From assembly GCA_029449245.1 (NCBI GenBank), contig JANATF010000008.1, positions 682,001 to 746,000 of the forward strand: a DNA stretch of 64,000 nucleotides, read 5' to 3'. This stretch comes from Mortierella alpina (lineage: Eukaryota > Mortierellomycota > Mortierellomycetes > Mortierellales > Mortierellaceae). The notes beneath the pieces were generated by a model. That model had not been told where the DNA came from and ran no database searches. It saw only the letters and a list, made by a program, of their open reading frames with translations. Shown here in pieces: positions 9,748-20,660 of this stretch. The number at the start of each line of letters is the position of its first letter. The first letter of the stretch is position 1. The translations under genes and the position numbers were made by a program.

Positions 9748-12700
9748 TCACTTGGACAGTGGGTCCGGCTCTGTCAAGTCCTCCAGTGACTTTAATGCGC
9801 TTGATTCCTGGAACGAGATCGAGTCCCGGACCACGTTCTGGAGACGTTCGACGTCGTACCAGCAGGTGGTGGTGTAATCGACGCCTGTGATTTGGCTCAA
9901 GCCCTGAGAGGCCACGGACTTGGATCGGTACCAGCCGCTGCGTCGGTTGCCTCGCGTCGGGAAGATGGGGTGTGAGTGTTCGACCGAGAAGGGTAACACC
10001 GTCAGGAGTGAGGAGATGTAAGGGAGTGTCAAGTCGTTCGTCACGGATTCCGTTTGGCAAGGAGGAGGAGGAGGACATTCCGAGTCCTTCTTGTTGTTGT
10101 CGACGCCCGTGGTCGCGGTTGTGGTCATGGTCACGGTTGTGTTGGTACTTGTGCTCGAAAGCGACGAGATGGACGAGGACGAGAACGAGGAGGATGTGGA
10201 GGACCGTTCGGCGGGGCTGAGGGACAATTGCTCTGCGGTGTAGTTGTCAAAGACCAGGACTTGGCTGGTGCTGTTCCGGTTGTCGATCGTGGCGCCTGGA
10301 ACTGTGAGCATCATCTGGCTATCGTGGCGATGTATGGACAAGGAGGACGATGCGTTTGTGGACGAGGACATGGTATTGTTGGTTTTGCTGCTGTTATTGT
10401 TACTGTTAGTGTTGTTGGTATTGCTGTTGTTGCTATTGTCTGTCCTTTGTACACGGTCGTCAAGCAGGTCTTCCATCATGGCTAGATCTGTGCTGGAACT
10501 CAGAAGCAGGTTCGTGCTCGAGTTTTCCTTGGATCGATTGTTGGCAAAGGATGCCAGCGTGGTCGAGTTGGACAGTGGCATGTGGGTCATGGAACAGGAT
10601 GCGGACGTAAAAGCCGAGGCCTGGTTGTTCATGCCGACCTCGCACACATCCCTTTCGAGCTGATGAAGATCGAACCAATTGGGCCACGCTGATGTTGCCG
10701 CCGCCGCTTGGACAGCCGCCGCCGCATTACTGTCCAGAAGTATCAGATTCTCTAGACTCACCAGATCACGATTTTGCAAATGAGCACTGGTCATGGTGCT
10801 GGCTATGGATCCTCCTGTAGGCGGTACTGTTGATGCTGCTGCGGCTGCTGCTGTCAAAGAGGCATGGCCATTTCCAAGGCTCTTGAGGCCTAGTCCGTTC
10901 CCACCGCCGTTATTACACTGCGAGAGCGCCCGGATAAAGTCGGCGGCCGCAATGGAATCCAAGGACGAGACACCCTGTCCCGTACCGTTGTTGCTATTAT
11001 TATAACTCACCGTCGCATGGGTGATAGAGGGCGCCGAAACTGAGGCCGACATTAGTGCGCTCGGTGGAGGAGGTGGTCCCAAGGAACTGCCCGTCATGGA
11101 GGTGGCAAGCGTTTGTGCCAGACAAAGCGCTGTGGAAGACGAGGCTGACTTGTTCATGGTGTGTTGATGCCGTGAATAATGGGCTGTGTACTCGGCTTCG
11201 TCCATGTGGACCATTTTCTCGGCGATCTTATGTCGTGGATCCGTTGCACTGATGGTCACACAATTGCCGATCCCGCCGAGGCCTCCGACCTGTGTGAGGA
11301 TGGCCTCTGTCACGGTCGGGTTATCGTCCTTGAAAGAGCTCGTGGATTTGTAAGGGTGAGTCCTGGGAGTGTTCTTCTTTTTCCGTGCGGGGTTGTTGGC
11401 TGAGCTGGGGTTAGAGACCGTGCTGGATCGCCGGCTGTTGTTGGGCACGGCAGTGATGGAACTGATGGATCCTAATGAGGACCGACGGGGGAGTCCTGAG
11501 GAGGATGAGGATGCTGCTGAAGCCTTGGAGTGAGGCTGCTGAAAGGATGGCGAGGATACTGAGGACGAGAGTGTGGTACGATTCTCTTGCTTGACAGGTG
11601 TTCCTGCCCTGCCTGATGCTTTACCCTGTCCAGCTGCGGATGCATTATTATTATTATTAGCCGTAGAATGATTGAGCGGGAACAGGTTCTTGAACGGTGG
11701 TTGGATGGACTGGGTGGCGATCGCGGAGGAAGTGCTACTCATCAACCGTTGAGTTTCTTCCTCGGATCCAGGGGCAAGGTCCAAGAACGGGATGGTGTGC
11801 GCGTAGATGGCTTGCAGCAGGTTCAGGTAAACAGGATCCTGGTTCATGCTACAGGTGGTCTCTGGACAGATAGGAAGGATCTGGACATAGTTGCCATAGT
11901 AGTCATGTCCGATGATCTCCAAGCCTGGGACAACGGTCGGTGATGCCAGGTACTCGTACAATGGCTCAGGATTACCGCAGGGAGCAGGACCATGGTAAAA
12001 GTGTTGTGAGGGGACTGGGGTTGTGGCAGATGGGGCGGATTGAGGGTTGATGTTGTTGGGTGAGAACGGGTGGTCTGTGTTGAGGCAGGTCAAGGCAAAG
12101 TTGGGCCTTGCAGCCGTTGCTGTCTGAGCGGCGGTCATGGACCATGCCATGTCAGCTGTTGGGTATGTCTGGACTGTTGCCATACTTGGTCTTCGCTTCA
12201 GCTTGGCCTTGGATCCGCGACGCAGTGGAGTTGGCTGCCCTAGTTGTAAAGCCTTTTGCTGTTGCTGCAGCTGCTGATGTTGCTTGTGTTGAGCTGATTG
12301 TCGCTCGATAAGTTGGCGCCCTTGGGGTCCCAAAGCAAAGTTGAGAGCATGGTAGTCATCCTGCGACAGCATGGCCTGCTGGAGCTGCTGTAGATACTGA
12401 ATGGTGGCAGATGCTGTTGAGGTTGATATACCGGACGAGCCATTTAGAAGACGAGCATCCACGGCAGTTCCTGCTGCTGCTGCTGTACTAGACATGTCGA
12501 ATGGATGTACCTCGGAAGACAGGAAGGCGTCGGCTGGCGTTGAGGGCATGTGAGGCGGTAAAGAATGGGCGATGGGTGGTCCGTAATTCGCGTATGGACT
12601 TTGATCCTCATGGACGGAGCTACGAAACGATGGCTCTGTGGGCGTGGGGAGATAAGACCCTTCCTTCACCTGCATGCCAAGCGCTCCACCGTCCATGATC

Positions 12701-13746
12701 ATCCTCTGGTTCACACTGTTCGCGGTGCCGTTGCTTCTGTTGACTCCGGAGAGGCTGGAGCGTCTCCGCTGTATCGCACGCTGGATAGGCGAGCCCAGGT
12801 CAGAGTAACACGGGCTATTGGGAGTGTAATCGTTGGCACTGGTTGGATAAAAACTATTAGTCGTAGCCGACTTGATCAACCCAGCGCTGGTCAGAGGAGA
12901 CATCATGGTGGTTTCGAGTGAGGATCTCCTGGAGAGTGCTGTCGGAAGGCTGCAGTTAGCGGGTGGCGCGTTACACTTCCCATAGTCGATCTGGCTTGTC
13001 ACCCCTGCCATTCGTGCCGGGAGACTGTGGCGATGAGGCGATTGAAATGGCTGGTTTTGGGATGTGCCATGGAGTAAAGAGCATTGCTGCTGCTGCTGGT
13101 TGAGCAAGGATGAGGAGTGCTTGAGAGGGGATGAGAGGCTGGTGTTGTAATTATGATTGCTGTTTGACATATTGATGTACGCGCTCACATCACTGCTGCC
13201 AGTGGTACTCATCCCATGAGCCTCTGTAGTAACAAAAAGTTCGTTGCGTTGCAGTCGCTTTGTGGGCGGCGACGCTATCACACTCATCTCTCTATCCAGC
13301 TTGATTGCGGATGATGATGTTCCGTCAGCCAACAGCGCCGAGGTCTCGACAGGAGTACTAGCAAGGATGGATGGACGCTTTGCAGGGGATGCAGGCGCGA
13401 ACCCATTTCCTTTGAATGGGAGCGTCTTGTCGGGGGATGATGAATGGTCGAGACTTAGTCTATCGTAGGACACCTCCATTGCATCTAGCATGTTGCCATC
13501 AATTGCCATGGGCTCGTTGCCGTCAACGCTGTTGATTCTGTTTTTGACATCGCTGTTGTAGTATGACCGAGAGGTTTTAGAAGAGGGAGTTTTGCCATGG
13601 TGAGAGGACAGCATCATAAAGTCGTCGATTATTCCTCCTCTTTGTGCTTTTTTTCGGATCGGTATTGTTGCCAGGGTTTCGCTGCTCGTTCTTCGTTCTT
13701 TTGGACTACATGGTGAGTTGTAAAAATGAACCCGATGAACACGCAT
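9748..13746 (-). CDS. large Ser/Asn/Gln-rich hypothetical protein (1332 aa)
   Basis: One uninterrupted frame of 1332 codons from an ATG at 13746; no known domain recognised. Much of it is low complexity: Gln-rich near residues 485-500, Ser/Asn/Thr-rich at about 1120-1190 and 1230-1270. Denser, less repetitive islands look structured: LEIIGHDYYGNYVQILPICP near residue 610, KKKNTPRTHPYKSTSSFKDD to AEYTAHYSRHQH at about 785-870, and a C-terminal block with SGWYRSKSVASQG and CWYDVERLQNVVRDSI. Basic patches (KAKLKRRPS, RKKKNTPR) could act in nuclear import, so a regulatory role is possible but unproven. The upstream DNA is GA-rich. Coding status is secure from the length of the frame; function unknown. 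Confidence 0.8.
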   Translation of the reverse strand: MRVHRVHFYNSPCSPKERRTSSETLATIPIRKKAQRGGIIDDFMMLSSHHGKTPSSKTSRSYYNSDVKNRINSVDGNEPMAIDGNMLDAMEVSYDRLSLDHSSSPDKTLPFKGNGFAPASPAKRPSILASTPVETSALLADGTSSSAIKLDREMSVIASPPTKRLQRNELFVTTEAHGMSTTGSSDVSAYINMSNSNHNYNTSLSSPLKHSSSLLNQQQQQCSLLHGTSQNQPFQSPHRHSLPARMAGVTSQIDYGKCNAPPANCSLPTALSRRSSLETTMMSPLTSAGLIKSATTNSFYPTSANDYTPNSPCYSDLGSPIQRAIQRRRSSLSGVNRSNGTANSVNQRMIMDGGALGMQVKEGSYLPTPTEPSFRSSVHEDQSPYANYGPPIAHSLPPHMPSTPADAFLSSEVHPFDMSSTAAAAGTAVDARLLNGSSGISTSTASATIQYLQQLQQAMLSQDDYHALNFALGPQGRQLIERQSAQHKQHQQLQQQQKALQLGQPTPLRRGSKAKLKRRPSMATVQTYPTADMAWSMTAAQTATAARPNFALTCLNTDHPFSPNNINPQSAPSATTPVPSQHFYHGPAPCGNPEPLYEYLASPTVVPGLEIIGHDYYGNYVQILPICPETTCSMNQDPVYLNLLQAIYAHTIPFLDLAPGSEEETQRLMSSTSSAIATQSIQPPFKNLFPLNHSTANNNNNASAAGQGKASGRAGTPVKQENRTTLSSSVSSPSFQQPHSKASAASSSSSGLPRRSSLGSISSITAVPNNSRRSSTVSNPSSANNPARKKKNTPRTHPYKSTSSFKDDNPTVTEAILTQVGGLGGIGNCVTISATDPRHKIAEKMVHMDEAEYTAHYSRHQHTMNKSASSSTALCLAQTLATSMTGSSLGPPPPPSALMSASVSAPSITHATVSYNNSNNGTGQGVSSLDSIAAADFIRALSQCNNGGGNGLGLKSLGNGHASLTAAAAAASTVPPTGGSIASTMTSAHLQNRDLVSLENLILLDSNAAAAVQAAAATSAWPNWFDLHQLERDVCEVGMNNQASAFTSASCSMTHMPLSNSTTLASFANNRSKENSSTNLLLSSSTDLAMMEDLLDDRVQRTDNSNNSNTNNTNSNNNSSKTNNTMSSSTNASSSLSIHRHDSQMMLTVPGATIDNRNSTSQVLVFDNYTAEQLSLSPAERSSTSSSFSSSSISSLSSTSTNTTVTMTTTATTGVDNNKKDSECPPPPPCQTESVTNDLTLPYISSLLTVLPFSVEHSHPIFPTRGNRRSGWYRSKSVASQGLSQITGVDYTTTCWYDVERLQNVVRDSISFQESSALKSLEDLTEPDPLSK

Positions 13747-15633
13747 TAGAATATCGGAGAAGAGTGAACAGAATGGCCGCTCGTGTTTGTGGATTGCCAG
13801 AGGTCAATAATTACCAGTAAAGGGGCGAAAAGCGGATGTGAGGAGAAATGAAGTGAATGATTATCTACAGCATAACGGGCGGGTGCTCTTGATCTTGAAA
13901 GTTAGCGAGGGCGTGGACCAGGGAGCCTTCTGATATGAAATGCAAAGAGGTCAAGCGTCCCAGTTCACAAAACCGCACAGCAACAAGGACGTGTGAGAAG
14001 AGCGCAGGGCAATGACAGAACGATAACGAGACGAGTAGAGCGAGAGTAAGAGGAAACGAAACAGGGAACGAGAATAAAGACGGCGCGAGACGAGAGAGAG
14101 AGAGAGGAGCAAGAGAAGGGGAGGAAGAAAGAGAGAGAGAGCGAGAAAGACAAGTCAGATCCACAGGCGACAGAGGAAGCTATGGTAAAGACATGTTGAG
14201 GGCAACCGCCGACCGCATAGTTGGAAAACGTGAGCAGTCGTGGAGCAAGCTGTCATCTTGGGCCCCCCATACCTGTCTCTCTCGCTCGCGCGCTCCAGCG
14301 TTCCTCTCGCATCCGTTCTCTCCCCAGAGTTGAGTAGTTGTAGTCCGTCATAACGATGCTAAAAGAACGGCAATGTTTGTTATCAGGAGGAGCAGAAAAA
14401 GCGCTCATCATTTCACCTCATGTTGGAATCGTGGATGGATGGGTATCTCGAATCTCGCTCACGCAAAGATCTTGTACAAATGAGGACCTACGCCATGGAG
14501 GGCCTTTTTCAATTGAATCAGAGGTGTAAAGAGACTTGGGTAGAGGGGGGGAGAGAGTATAGTCCTTGCGGCGCAGAAAGGCGTTACGCCGTTGAGTGTA
14601 TGCGTGCATCGCGCTTCAGGACCGATACCAATATGCCCCAGGACAAGAAAAACGTCGTGTCTTTGTCGTTTTACATCCCGGACCCAAGTGCCTGGCTCTG
14701 CTACAGTTAGTTAATATCGGCATGTATGCATGCCCTGCCCCAGGAAATGGGATCGCCAGTTGCATCGCCTTTGAAAGGTAAACAATGGTTTTCTTTTTTG
14801 CTGCAGCAAATGCACACGGCTTCGCGTACTCTCCACGGTCATATTACACTCCTTAGTATCCTGGCAGAGTCTACGTGTCGTTTCTTGCAGTCTTTCTTGT
14901 TCGAATGGATCTCTGAAAATGTACAATAGTGCCAGGCGCCGACATCTACGACTCATCGCCGGCCACTGTGGTTAAGAACTTAGCATCCCCACAGCATATA
15001 GATAATTAGAATGGAACATGTGGAATAGAGTTTTTCTTTTAAAAAAAAACTTTTGGCTTCAGGAATATCCGCTTCTCATTCCAAGTGGCCGATCAGGACA
15101 AGCACTGCGAACTTGCACTTGGGCAGCTGGACCTGCTCATGTCGCAGAAAGAAAGAACTAGGTTTGGCCAATCCAGGCTGCACATGGAGAGTACCGGTGG
15201 TTCCTGGATCGGACGCAGATTTGTGGTCAAGGCGCGCTGCGAGTGGTGGATCGATATTATTTAACATCGACCTCGTCTCATTGCCAGAGTGCAAGGCAAA
15301 TCTCTTCATTCCGTGCATGGGAAACTCTCCATTCCATGCAACTCGTGCGAATCGGGATTGCCACAATGTCAGCATTGTCCCTTAGCCAGCAGGCTCACCG
15401 AAAAGTTGGCAGAGTGCCAGCAGGTGCATCACTAAAGTAATGTAAAGCACACCTCATTCACAGTGCCCTAGTTTCCAGTTGCGCAGACTAAAACCGAATT
15501 GACTGTTCGCCAACGGAGAGCCGGACAGGCAGGGCAACAAGAGCGGCGCTTTGTTTGCCTCAATTGTCCGTGGGGGAGCAGGACCAAGGAACTCTCTCTG
15601 AAATCCGCAATCGGTTTGCTGCGGATTTCTGAC
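13747..15633. other. intergenic region
   Basis: The proximal ~450 bp (13750-14200) is the leader/promoter of the minus-strand 1332-residue gene and holds GA-rich runs near 14035-14150. The remainder (14200-15630) shows only short unsupported frames. No RNA gene was recognised. Confidence 0.5.
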
Positions 15634-15641
15634 TTTAAATA
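15634..15641 (+). promoter_or_regulatory. TATA-like box of kinase-like gene
   Basis: TTTAAATA on the plus strand, 87-94 bp upstream of the first in-frame ATG at 15728. It supports that ATG over the frame opening at 15653, which has only a TTG. Confidence 0.45.
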
Positions 15642-15727
15642 GCCCTGTATCATTGATCTCTAACGCTCCTTCAACCGCTCCTTCAACCGCTCCTTCTTCA
15701 GCTCTTCGACACACATATACCCTCAGC

Positions 15728-17179
15728 ATGGCAGAAGCACATACCGCCCAGAGCACATCATTTACATACCGGCTCTACTCGCTACAGTCTGTCGCTGCGC
15801 AGGCCTATGCAACCCTGCGACGACAACTCACCTCAGCTCTCTTCTCCAGCAGTCTCGTCGGAGGCCATGCGCCCAATCCAGGAGACATCGAGATGTCAAC
15901 GCCCTGGCTGAGAAACACCTTGATCTCTGCTGGAGCCATCCCCAAGAATGCGACTGTCATCAGCGTAGAGTGCAATGGCCTCGACGGCAACCGCGGACTC
16001 TGCGGCGTCATGACCCGGGTTCTTGTCACGTACACTCTCAGCTCAAGCGAGGTCCGTAAAGATTCCCACGATCTGCATCTAATCCTCAAGAAGAGTCGGG
16101 ACGGACGCCGGGACCGTTTAGGCAACATCATTTCGGGCCAGGCACGCGAAGCCATTTTTTATTCCTCTGATCTAGCCAAAACCCTCTTGCCAAGCACGCT
16201 CCTGCCCAAGGTGTATTATGCCCATGGATCGCAATGGCTGGGCGAATATGTCATCCTCATGGAAGATATTAAACAACGCGGGGCACAAGGAATGGACAGC
16301 CAAAAACCCATCGACGTGAACTTTGTCTTTGGAAACCAAATCTGGGGGTTGCCAGACTCGATCAAGAGTCTGGCCCCGCCAGCAGCGACAGGGATGCTCG
16401 ATCAGATGTTCCTCACCGCTGCAGAGATGCACTCTCAACACTGGAACGATTCAAGGCTGCTGCAGCAGTGGGGCTGGCTCAAGTTTGCAGGCTGGTATCG
16501 CGGCTCGGGTCGTACTCAGTGGGAATGGAGTGTCCAGGCAGGCTTGAGCGCATGGGAGAAAGGCAAGCAGAAAGCCGCGAGTGGCGAGCTCTCGGTCAAG
16601 TACTCTGAAAAGTTTGTCCGGATCTTGGACGAGTCTTTCAAGCGTGCTTCATGGGAGAGGTTGCAGGAGCGACTTCAGGACAAGAAGGAGCCCTTTACGT
16701 TGATCCATGGCGACTTTCATGCCGCCAATATGATCCTGGACCGCTCCACCAATGCGTCTTTATCATCTTCCTCTTCTTCAGCATCATCGTCCATTGTCAT
16801 GTACGACTGGTCTGAGGTCTGTGTCTGGGAACCTACCACAGACTTGGGCCAGACCGTGATCTCGGATGTGGCGATCCCGGTCTTCCAGGCACACGCTCGG
16901 ATCGCGTTGAAAAAATACTGGGAGCGACTGATTGAACTCGGCGCTACCAAGGCAGTGGACTACCCGTTCGAGACCTGCTGGAAGGCATTTTTGCGAGGCG
17001 GTGTCGAGAAATGGCTCTGGACGTTTGCGATTCTGTGCAGCTACCCAGGCATGCCCGCTTCATTAGTCCAGTACTTTCATGATCAGCTGCTGGCGTTCAT
17101 CGAGTTGGCTGATAATGGAGGCGAGACGTACTACGATATTACTACAGTTTGCCTCTTTGCGCCTCCTGCTGCCTACTAA
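15728..17179 (+). CDS. aminoglycoside phosphotransferase / EcKinase-like protein (483 aa)
   Basis: Small-molecule kinase of the APH/choline-kinase fold, closest in layout to the EcKinase (ecdysteroid kinase-like, CHK) group. It starts MAEAHTAQSTSFTYRL. Visible elements are a candidate ATP-lysine strand DLHLILKKSRDGR, a hinge-like YVILMEDIKQRG, the Brenner-type catalytic loop FTLIHGDFHAANMILD (His-Gly-Asp-x-His-x-x-Asn) and the metal-binding aspartate in SIVMYDWSEV, after a short poly-Ser insert. Fungal substrates for this group are largely unknown, so only ATP-dependent phosphorylation of a small hydroxyl compound is suggested. Single exon. The frame opens upstream at 15653 with TTG only, so the ATG at 15728 was chosen. 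Confidence 0.85.
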   Translation: MAEAHTAQSTSFTYRLYSLQSVAAQAYATLRRQLTSALFSSSLVGGHAPNPGDIEMSTPWLRNTLISAGAIPKNATVISVECNGLDGNRGLCGVMTRVLVTYTLSSSEVRKDSHDLHLILKKSRDGRRDRLGNIISGQAREAIFYSSDLAKTLLPSTLLPKVYYAHGSQWLGEYVILMEDIKQRGAQGMDSQKPIDVNFVFGNQIWGLPDSIKSLAPPAATGMLDQMFLTAAEMHSQHWNDSRLLQQWGWLKFAGWYRGSGRTQWEWSVQAGLSAWEKGKQKAASGELSVKYSEKFVRILDESFKRASWERLQERLQDKKEPFTLIHGDFHAANMILDRSTNASLSSSSSSASSSIVMYDWSEVCVWEPTTDLGQTVISDVAIPVFQAHARIALKKYWERLIELGATKAVDYPFETCWKAFLRGGVEKWLWTFAILCSYPGMPASLVQYFHDQLLAFIELADNGGETYYDITTVCLFAPPAAY

Positions 17180-19740
17180 AAAAAAATAAACCTTTTGATC
17201 ATCTACTGCCCGACAACCCATACTCGCCCACCGCGTACGTGAAAAGCAGCCCTGCCCCACGCCATTCTCCTTTCTCACTACGAGCACAGTCCATGGACGA
17301 TTCTGTGCTGTTCAGGCCCTCACTCTCCGCTTCTTTCTAGCCCTCATCGTTGCTGCGTTATAATATCCCTGTAAAGATCACCTCATTTCGCGCCATCTCG
17401 ACGCTGGGCAAGCGCATCGAAAAACGCATCCCCTCACTCTCCTGAGAAGCACCGGTTTACTTAGTACAAGTGAAAGCGTTTTTCTCACAGCACGGCATTC
17501 TCATGGGTCCATTGCCAATTCTCATTTCGCATCACCCTCTGAATCTCACTTTTTTCATATCAATCAACGAAAACGCATCCCCAGGTCTTGTTCACAGATA
17601 CCACTTTGCTTAAGCCAGGCGCAAGCGCATACCTTGTAGTCCGACATTCAGAAGAAGCATTCATTCCAAGCCAATCACCACTCAATCGTGACACAAAAAA
17701 GGATCGCATTGGTTTTTGGTCATGCAATTTCTTCAATGCTCTTATTAACACGGACACCTCACTGAACTCGCAGCCTTCTTGAGATCAGCGCACTGAGGCG
17801 TCACAAACGGCTATGCCCCACAATGAATGAGGCTGGTCGGCTATGCTCAAGCAGGAAGAGCGGTGTCTGAGAGAGTGTTGACGAAGAAGAGCATGAGACA
17901 CACAATCGACCACCGCCTTCGGTCCTAAAAAAAGACTGATCAGCATTTCAGCAATAGCCACTTCGGGCGAATTCGACTTGGAATCGGCGAGACTTCATTT
18001 CGTATATTCATGGAGGAAGTGCTAGAGACTGATTCCTTGCGAGATCTCGCGTTTTATCATTTCAAGGTCTAGCTTCAAAGAGTGTGATTAGATTGGCCTT
18101 TCCACTTGAGCCAGGTGTGAGCATTTGCTCTATACACCACTATCTGCATGGCCTGCGCTTGGACATTATGATATTTCAGGAGCAGTACTCAAGTTTTATA
18201 GTAGACTATTTCACAGGACAACATTGTAAAGTGGCATCGATCAGGGTCACGGACGAGTACTCGTTCACGGAAGCTGGTGCTGCAGAGGATACAAAGTACA
18301 GAGGAGACTTTGACCTGTACCCACGAACACGAGTCTTTAAGCTGATGTCGTCGTAGGACTAGGGCCCACAAAGTTAAAAAGCAAGCATAGTTCTGGACAC
18401 TACTAGCACAATGTCATGGTTCGCTCTGCACGAGAACCAAGGGCGGCTCATAGTAAAGGCATTTTGGTGTCGCCATTAAAGAACATCGTAACCGTTAATG
18501 TATCTCTCGGGGGTTTCTTGTGAAGTGCTCTGCTGTCGCTCAACTCCTCTACAACACACAAGCCATTCCTGCACAGCTGGAAAATGCAGCTGACGACTGG
18601 TATAAAGTACGATATGCTGACTACTGGCACAGTGTGGTGTGAAAGGTAGACCAAACGGATACCTCCAAGGCACTGAAACGTAGAGTGGAATAGGAGAAGT
18701 CAAGGAGACAAAGAGTTGATGTTTATTGTCTGCCGAGGCAGGACTCCTTTATAGGTGTCCTGCCACGGGCTATCTTTACACTCAATGAACTTTGATAAAA
18801 AGGGAAGTGGTCTCCGACTAGAGAGGTACACTCCCTAGAACCTAGTAGGTCCCAGTACGTTACAGGCACACGCCAGAAAACCTGGCTATATCGCGTATGG
18901 TTTCACATTTTAATATACTCGCGTGGCACACTGCCCTGCATTTTGGCTTCTTTTCTCGTGTCATCTCTTTCCAACGCATCTCCAACGCTTCACCTTCTTC
19001 GGCTACTAAGGTATATCAAACAACTCCCAACTCTTTTTCAAAGACCTCCATCCATGCTGCGACTTGCGGGAGCGAGCACACACCACGAACTTGACTCAGT
19101 TCAGTCTCTTTTCAATATTTATATTTTGAGCTTCATCAGCCTGTCTGCCTACACGTTCCTGGTGTTCACCAAAAGCTTTAAACAAGCTAAAGAGCAGAAA
19201 GGAGGGTCCGAATGTGCACGCTCGACTCTCGTTCCCAACACTGGCCTCAGAGCATTGGCCTTCTTGACATGTAACTCGTTTTGCGAGCGTGTAGTAGCGC
19301 ATGGTAGCGCATATTCCTGTGCCTTGCCAAGATGGAGACCCACTCCAGCAACAACGTGAAGCGCTTCTCTTCCTATCCTCTCCACCTTTGCACGGCACTC
19401 ACCTCACTCTGCAAAGCAACAGGTCCCGACTTGCATGCGCATTCTCTTTGCTTCTATGCCTCATTTTGTCACTCACCCAGGAGCCTTAGGGCAACGCAAC
19501 AGTGCGGGCGAGTGTCGTGTGAAAGTGCTCGACGCTGACAAGCTTTCTTTGAAACTGAAGCAACAATGACATGCGTACACGAGCAGAAGAGTCATTTTGG
19601 GCTTTGAAGAGCTAGCCAGGAGTCGGAAAAAAACTTGTTCAAAGCGAGTATGCAAGCCCTTTTTGCAGCTCATGCAAAGTACAGTGCAGTTCACTCATGG
19701 GGCCACACGCCCCTCGCCTCTCTCTTTTTTGAGTCTGCGC

Positions 19741-19806
19741 TAGACACAGCAAGACAAGAGGGGTAAGCACAATGAGCTTTGCAATGCTGCCTCTGGATGA
19801 GAATGG
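19741..19806 (+). repeat. imperfect direct repeat, copy 1
   Basis: About 66 bp resembling 20049-20115 in the same orientation. Shared blocks are CAAGAC, a TAAG-[CT]-[AG]-CAAT segment, TTGCAATGCTGC-[CT]-TCTG and ATGAGAA. Spacing between copies is about 308 bp. Confidence 0.6.
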
Positions 19807-20048
19807 AGCTCAGCCAGACACCCCTAGCAGCCCACCAATAACCCCTCATACCTCCCCCTCTTTGTGTGTATGCTGCCAGCGCATTGGGCTCGGGCCAAAA
19901 AAACGAAAAAAAATAGAGCACGGTACGTCGTGTCGCGTCTACGTCTAATCTATTGCTCTGTCCTCTGTGCTGCCAACCCATAGAGTCAAAGCAGGTCACT
20001 GACACGCCTACGTACCCTTTTTTCTTCTCTTTTCTTCTCAACCTGCCC

Positions 20049-20115
20049 TAGGCACTGCAAGACCCAAGAGTAAGTGCAATAAGCCTTGCAATGCTGCTTC
20101 TGAAATGAGAACTGG
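20049..20115 (+). repeat. imperfect direct repeat, copy 2
   Basis: Second copy of the ~66-bp repeat at 19741-19806. It lies about 550 bp upstream of the XPG-Fanzor start codon. Confidence 0.6.
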
Positions 20116-20539
20116 TGAATATGCAAAGACCGTCGACAGCGGACTAACAACTCATCTCTGTTTTGTTGTCACTGAGGAGCATTCACCTTGCAGCTGTCGA
20201 GGACGACATCAGTAACCCTGGCCATATTCACATTCACAGTGTCGACCGGGACCTTTGAGAGATCATCTGTTTCCTCAAATCCTGCAGTGATTGTGGTAGT
20301 GTCATACACACATCCTATCTCAGCCATATGCACATATCCTCCCACAAAAAAGCCAAGCAGCTTCCCTTCGCTTTTTTTCAGCCTTCAACCTCGCCTCTCA
20401 GTTCTCGTATGTTTTCTTCTAAAGCCTTTGTTTTTTCATTCTCACTCTCTTTATATATCTCTCAATCATTCATCACTCCTCTCGCTCTCTCTCTCTCTCC
20501 AGTTTCTATTCTCTCTCTTCCTTCTCTCGCTACCCACCC

Positions 20540-20655
20540 ACTCGCTCTCGCTCTCGCCGTCTCACATACGTCTTCACACACGCCTTCTCACACACGCTCA
20601 CACACACACACACGCGCGCGCGCTCACACACAAACACGCACACGCTCACACACAT
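20540..20655 (+). repeat. CT/CA-rich simple repeat before XPG-Fanzor gene
   Basis: (CTCGCT)n passing into CACACA/CGCGCG runs and ending just before the ATG at 20661. It is probably the pyrimidine-rich leader of the downstream gene. Confidence 0.7.
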
Positions 20656-20660
20656 GTAAC

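Larger units (their letters stand above)
17180..20660. other. long gene-poor stretch with repeats
   Basis: No supported gene in about 3.5 kb. It contains short recurring phrases such as AAACGCATCCC (near 17425 and 17570), an imperfect direct repeat (19741-19806 and 20049-20115), and a CT/CA-rich promoter-like tract (20430-20660) immediately before the XPG-Fanzor start codon. It may hold decayed mobile DNA, but I could not identify any. Confidence 0.5.

Noticed and set aside
14420-14710. 96-codon plus-strand ORF with an ATG
   Set aside because: No domain, no paralogue, unremarkable composition and no promoter signal; kept as intergenic.
15653-15727. N-terminal extension of the kinase-like protein
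   Set aside because: It begins only with TTG and lies just downstream of a TATA-like box; the ATG at 15728 is more plausible.
18720-18900. Possible LTR or transposon end (TGTCTGCCGAGGCAGGAC region)
   Set aside because: No second copy, terminal repeat or target-site duplication was found in the window.
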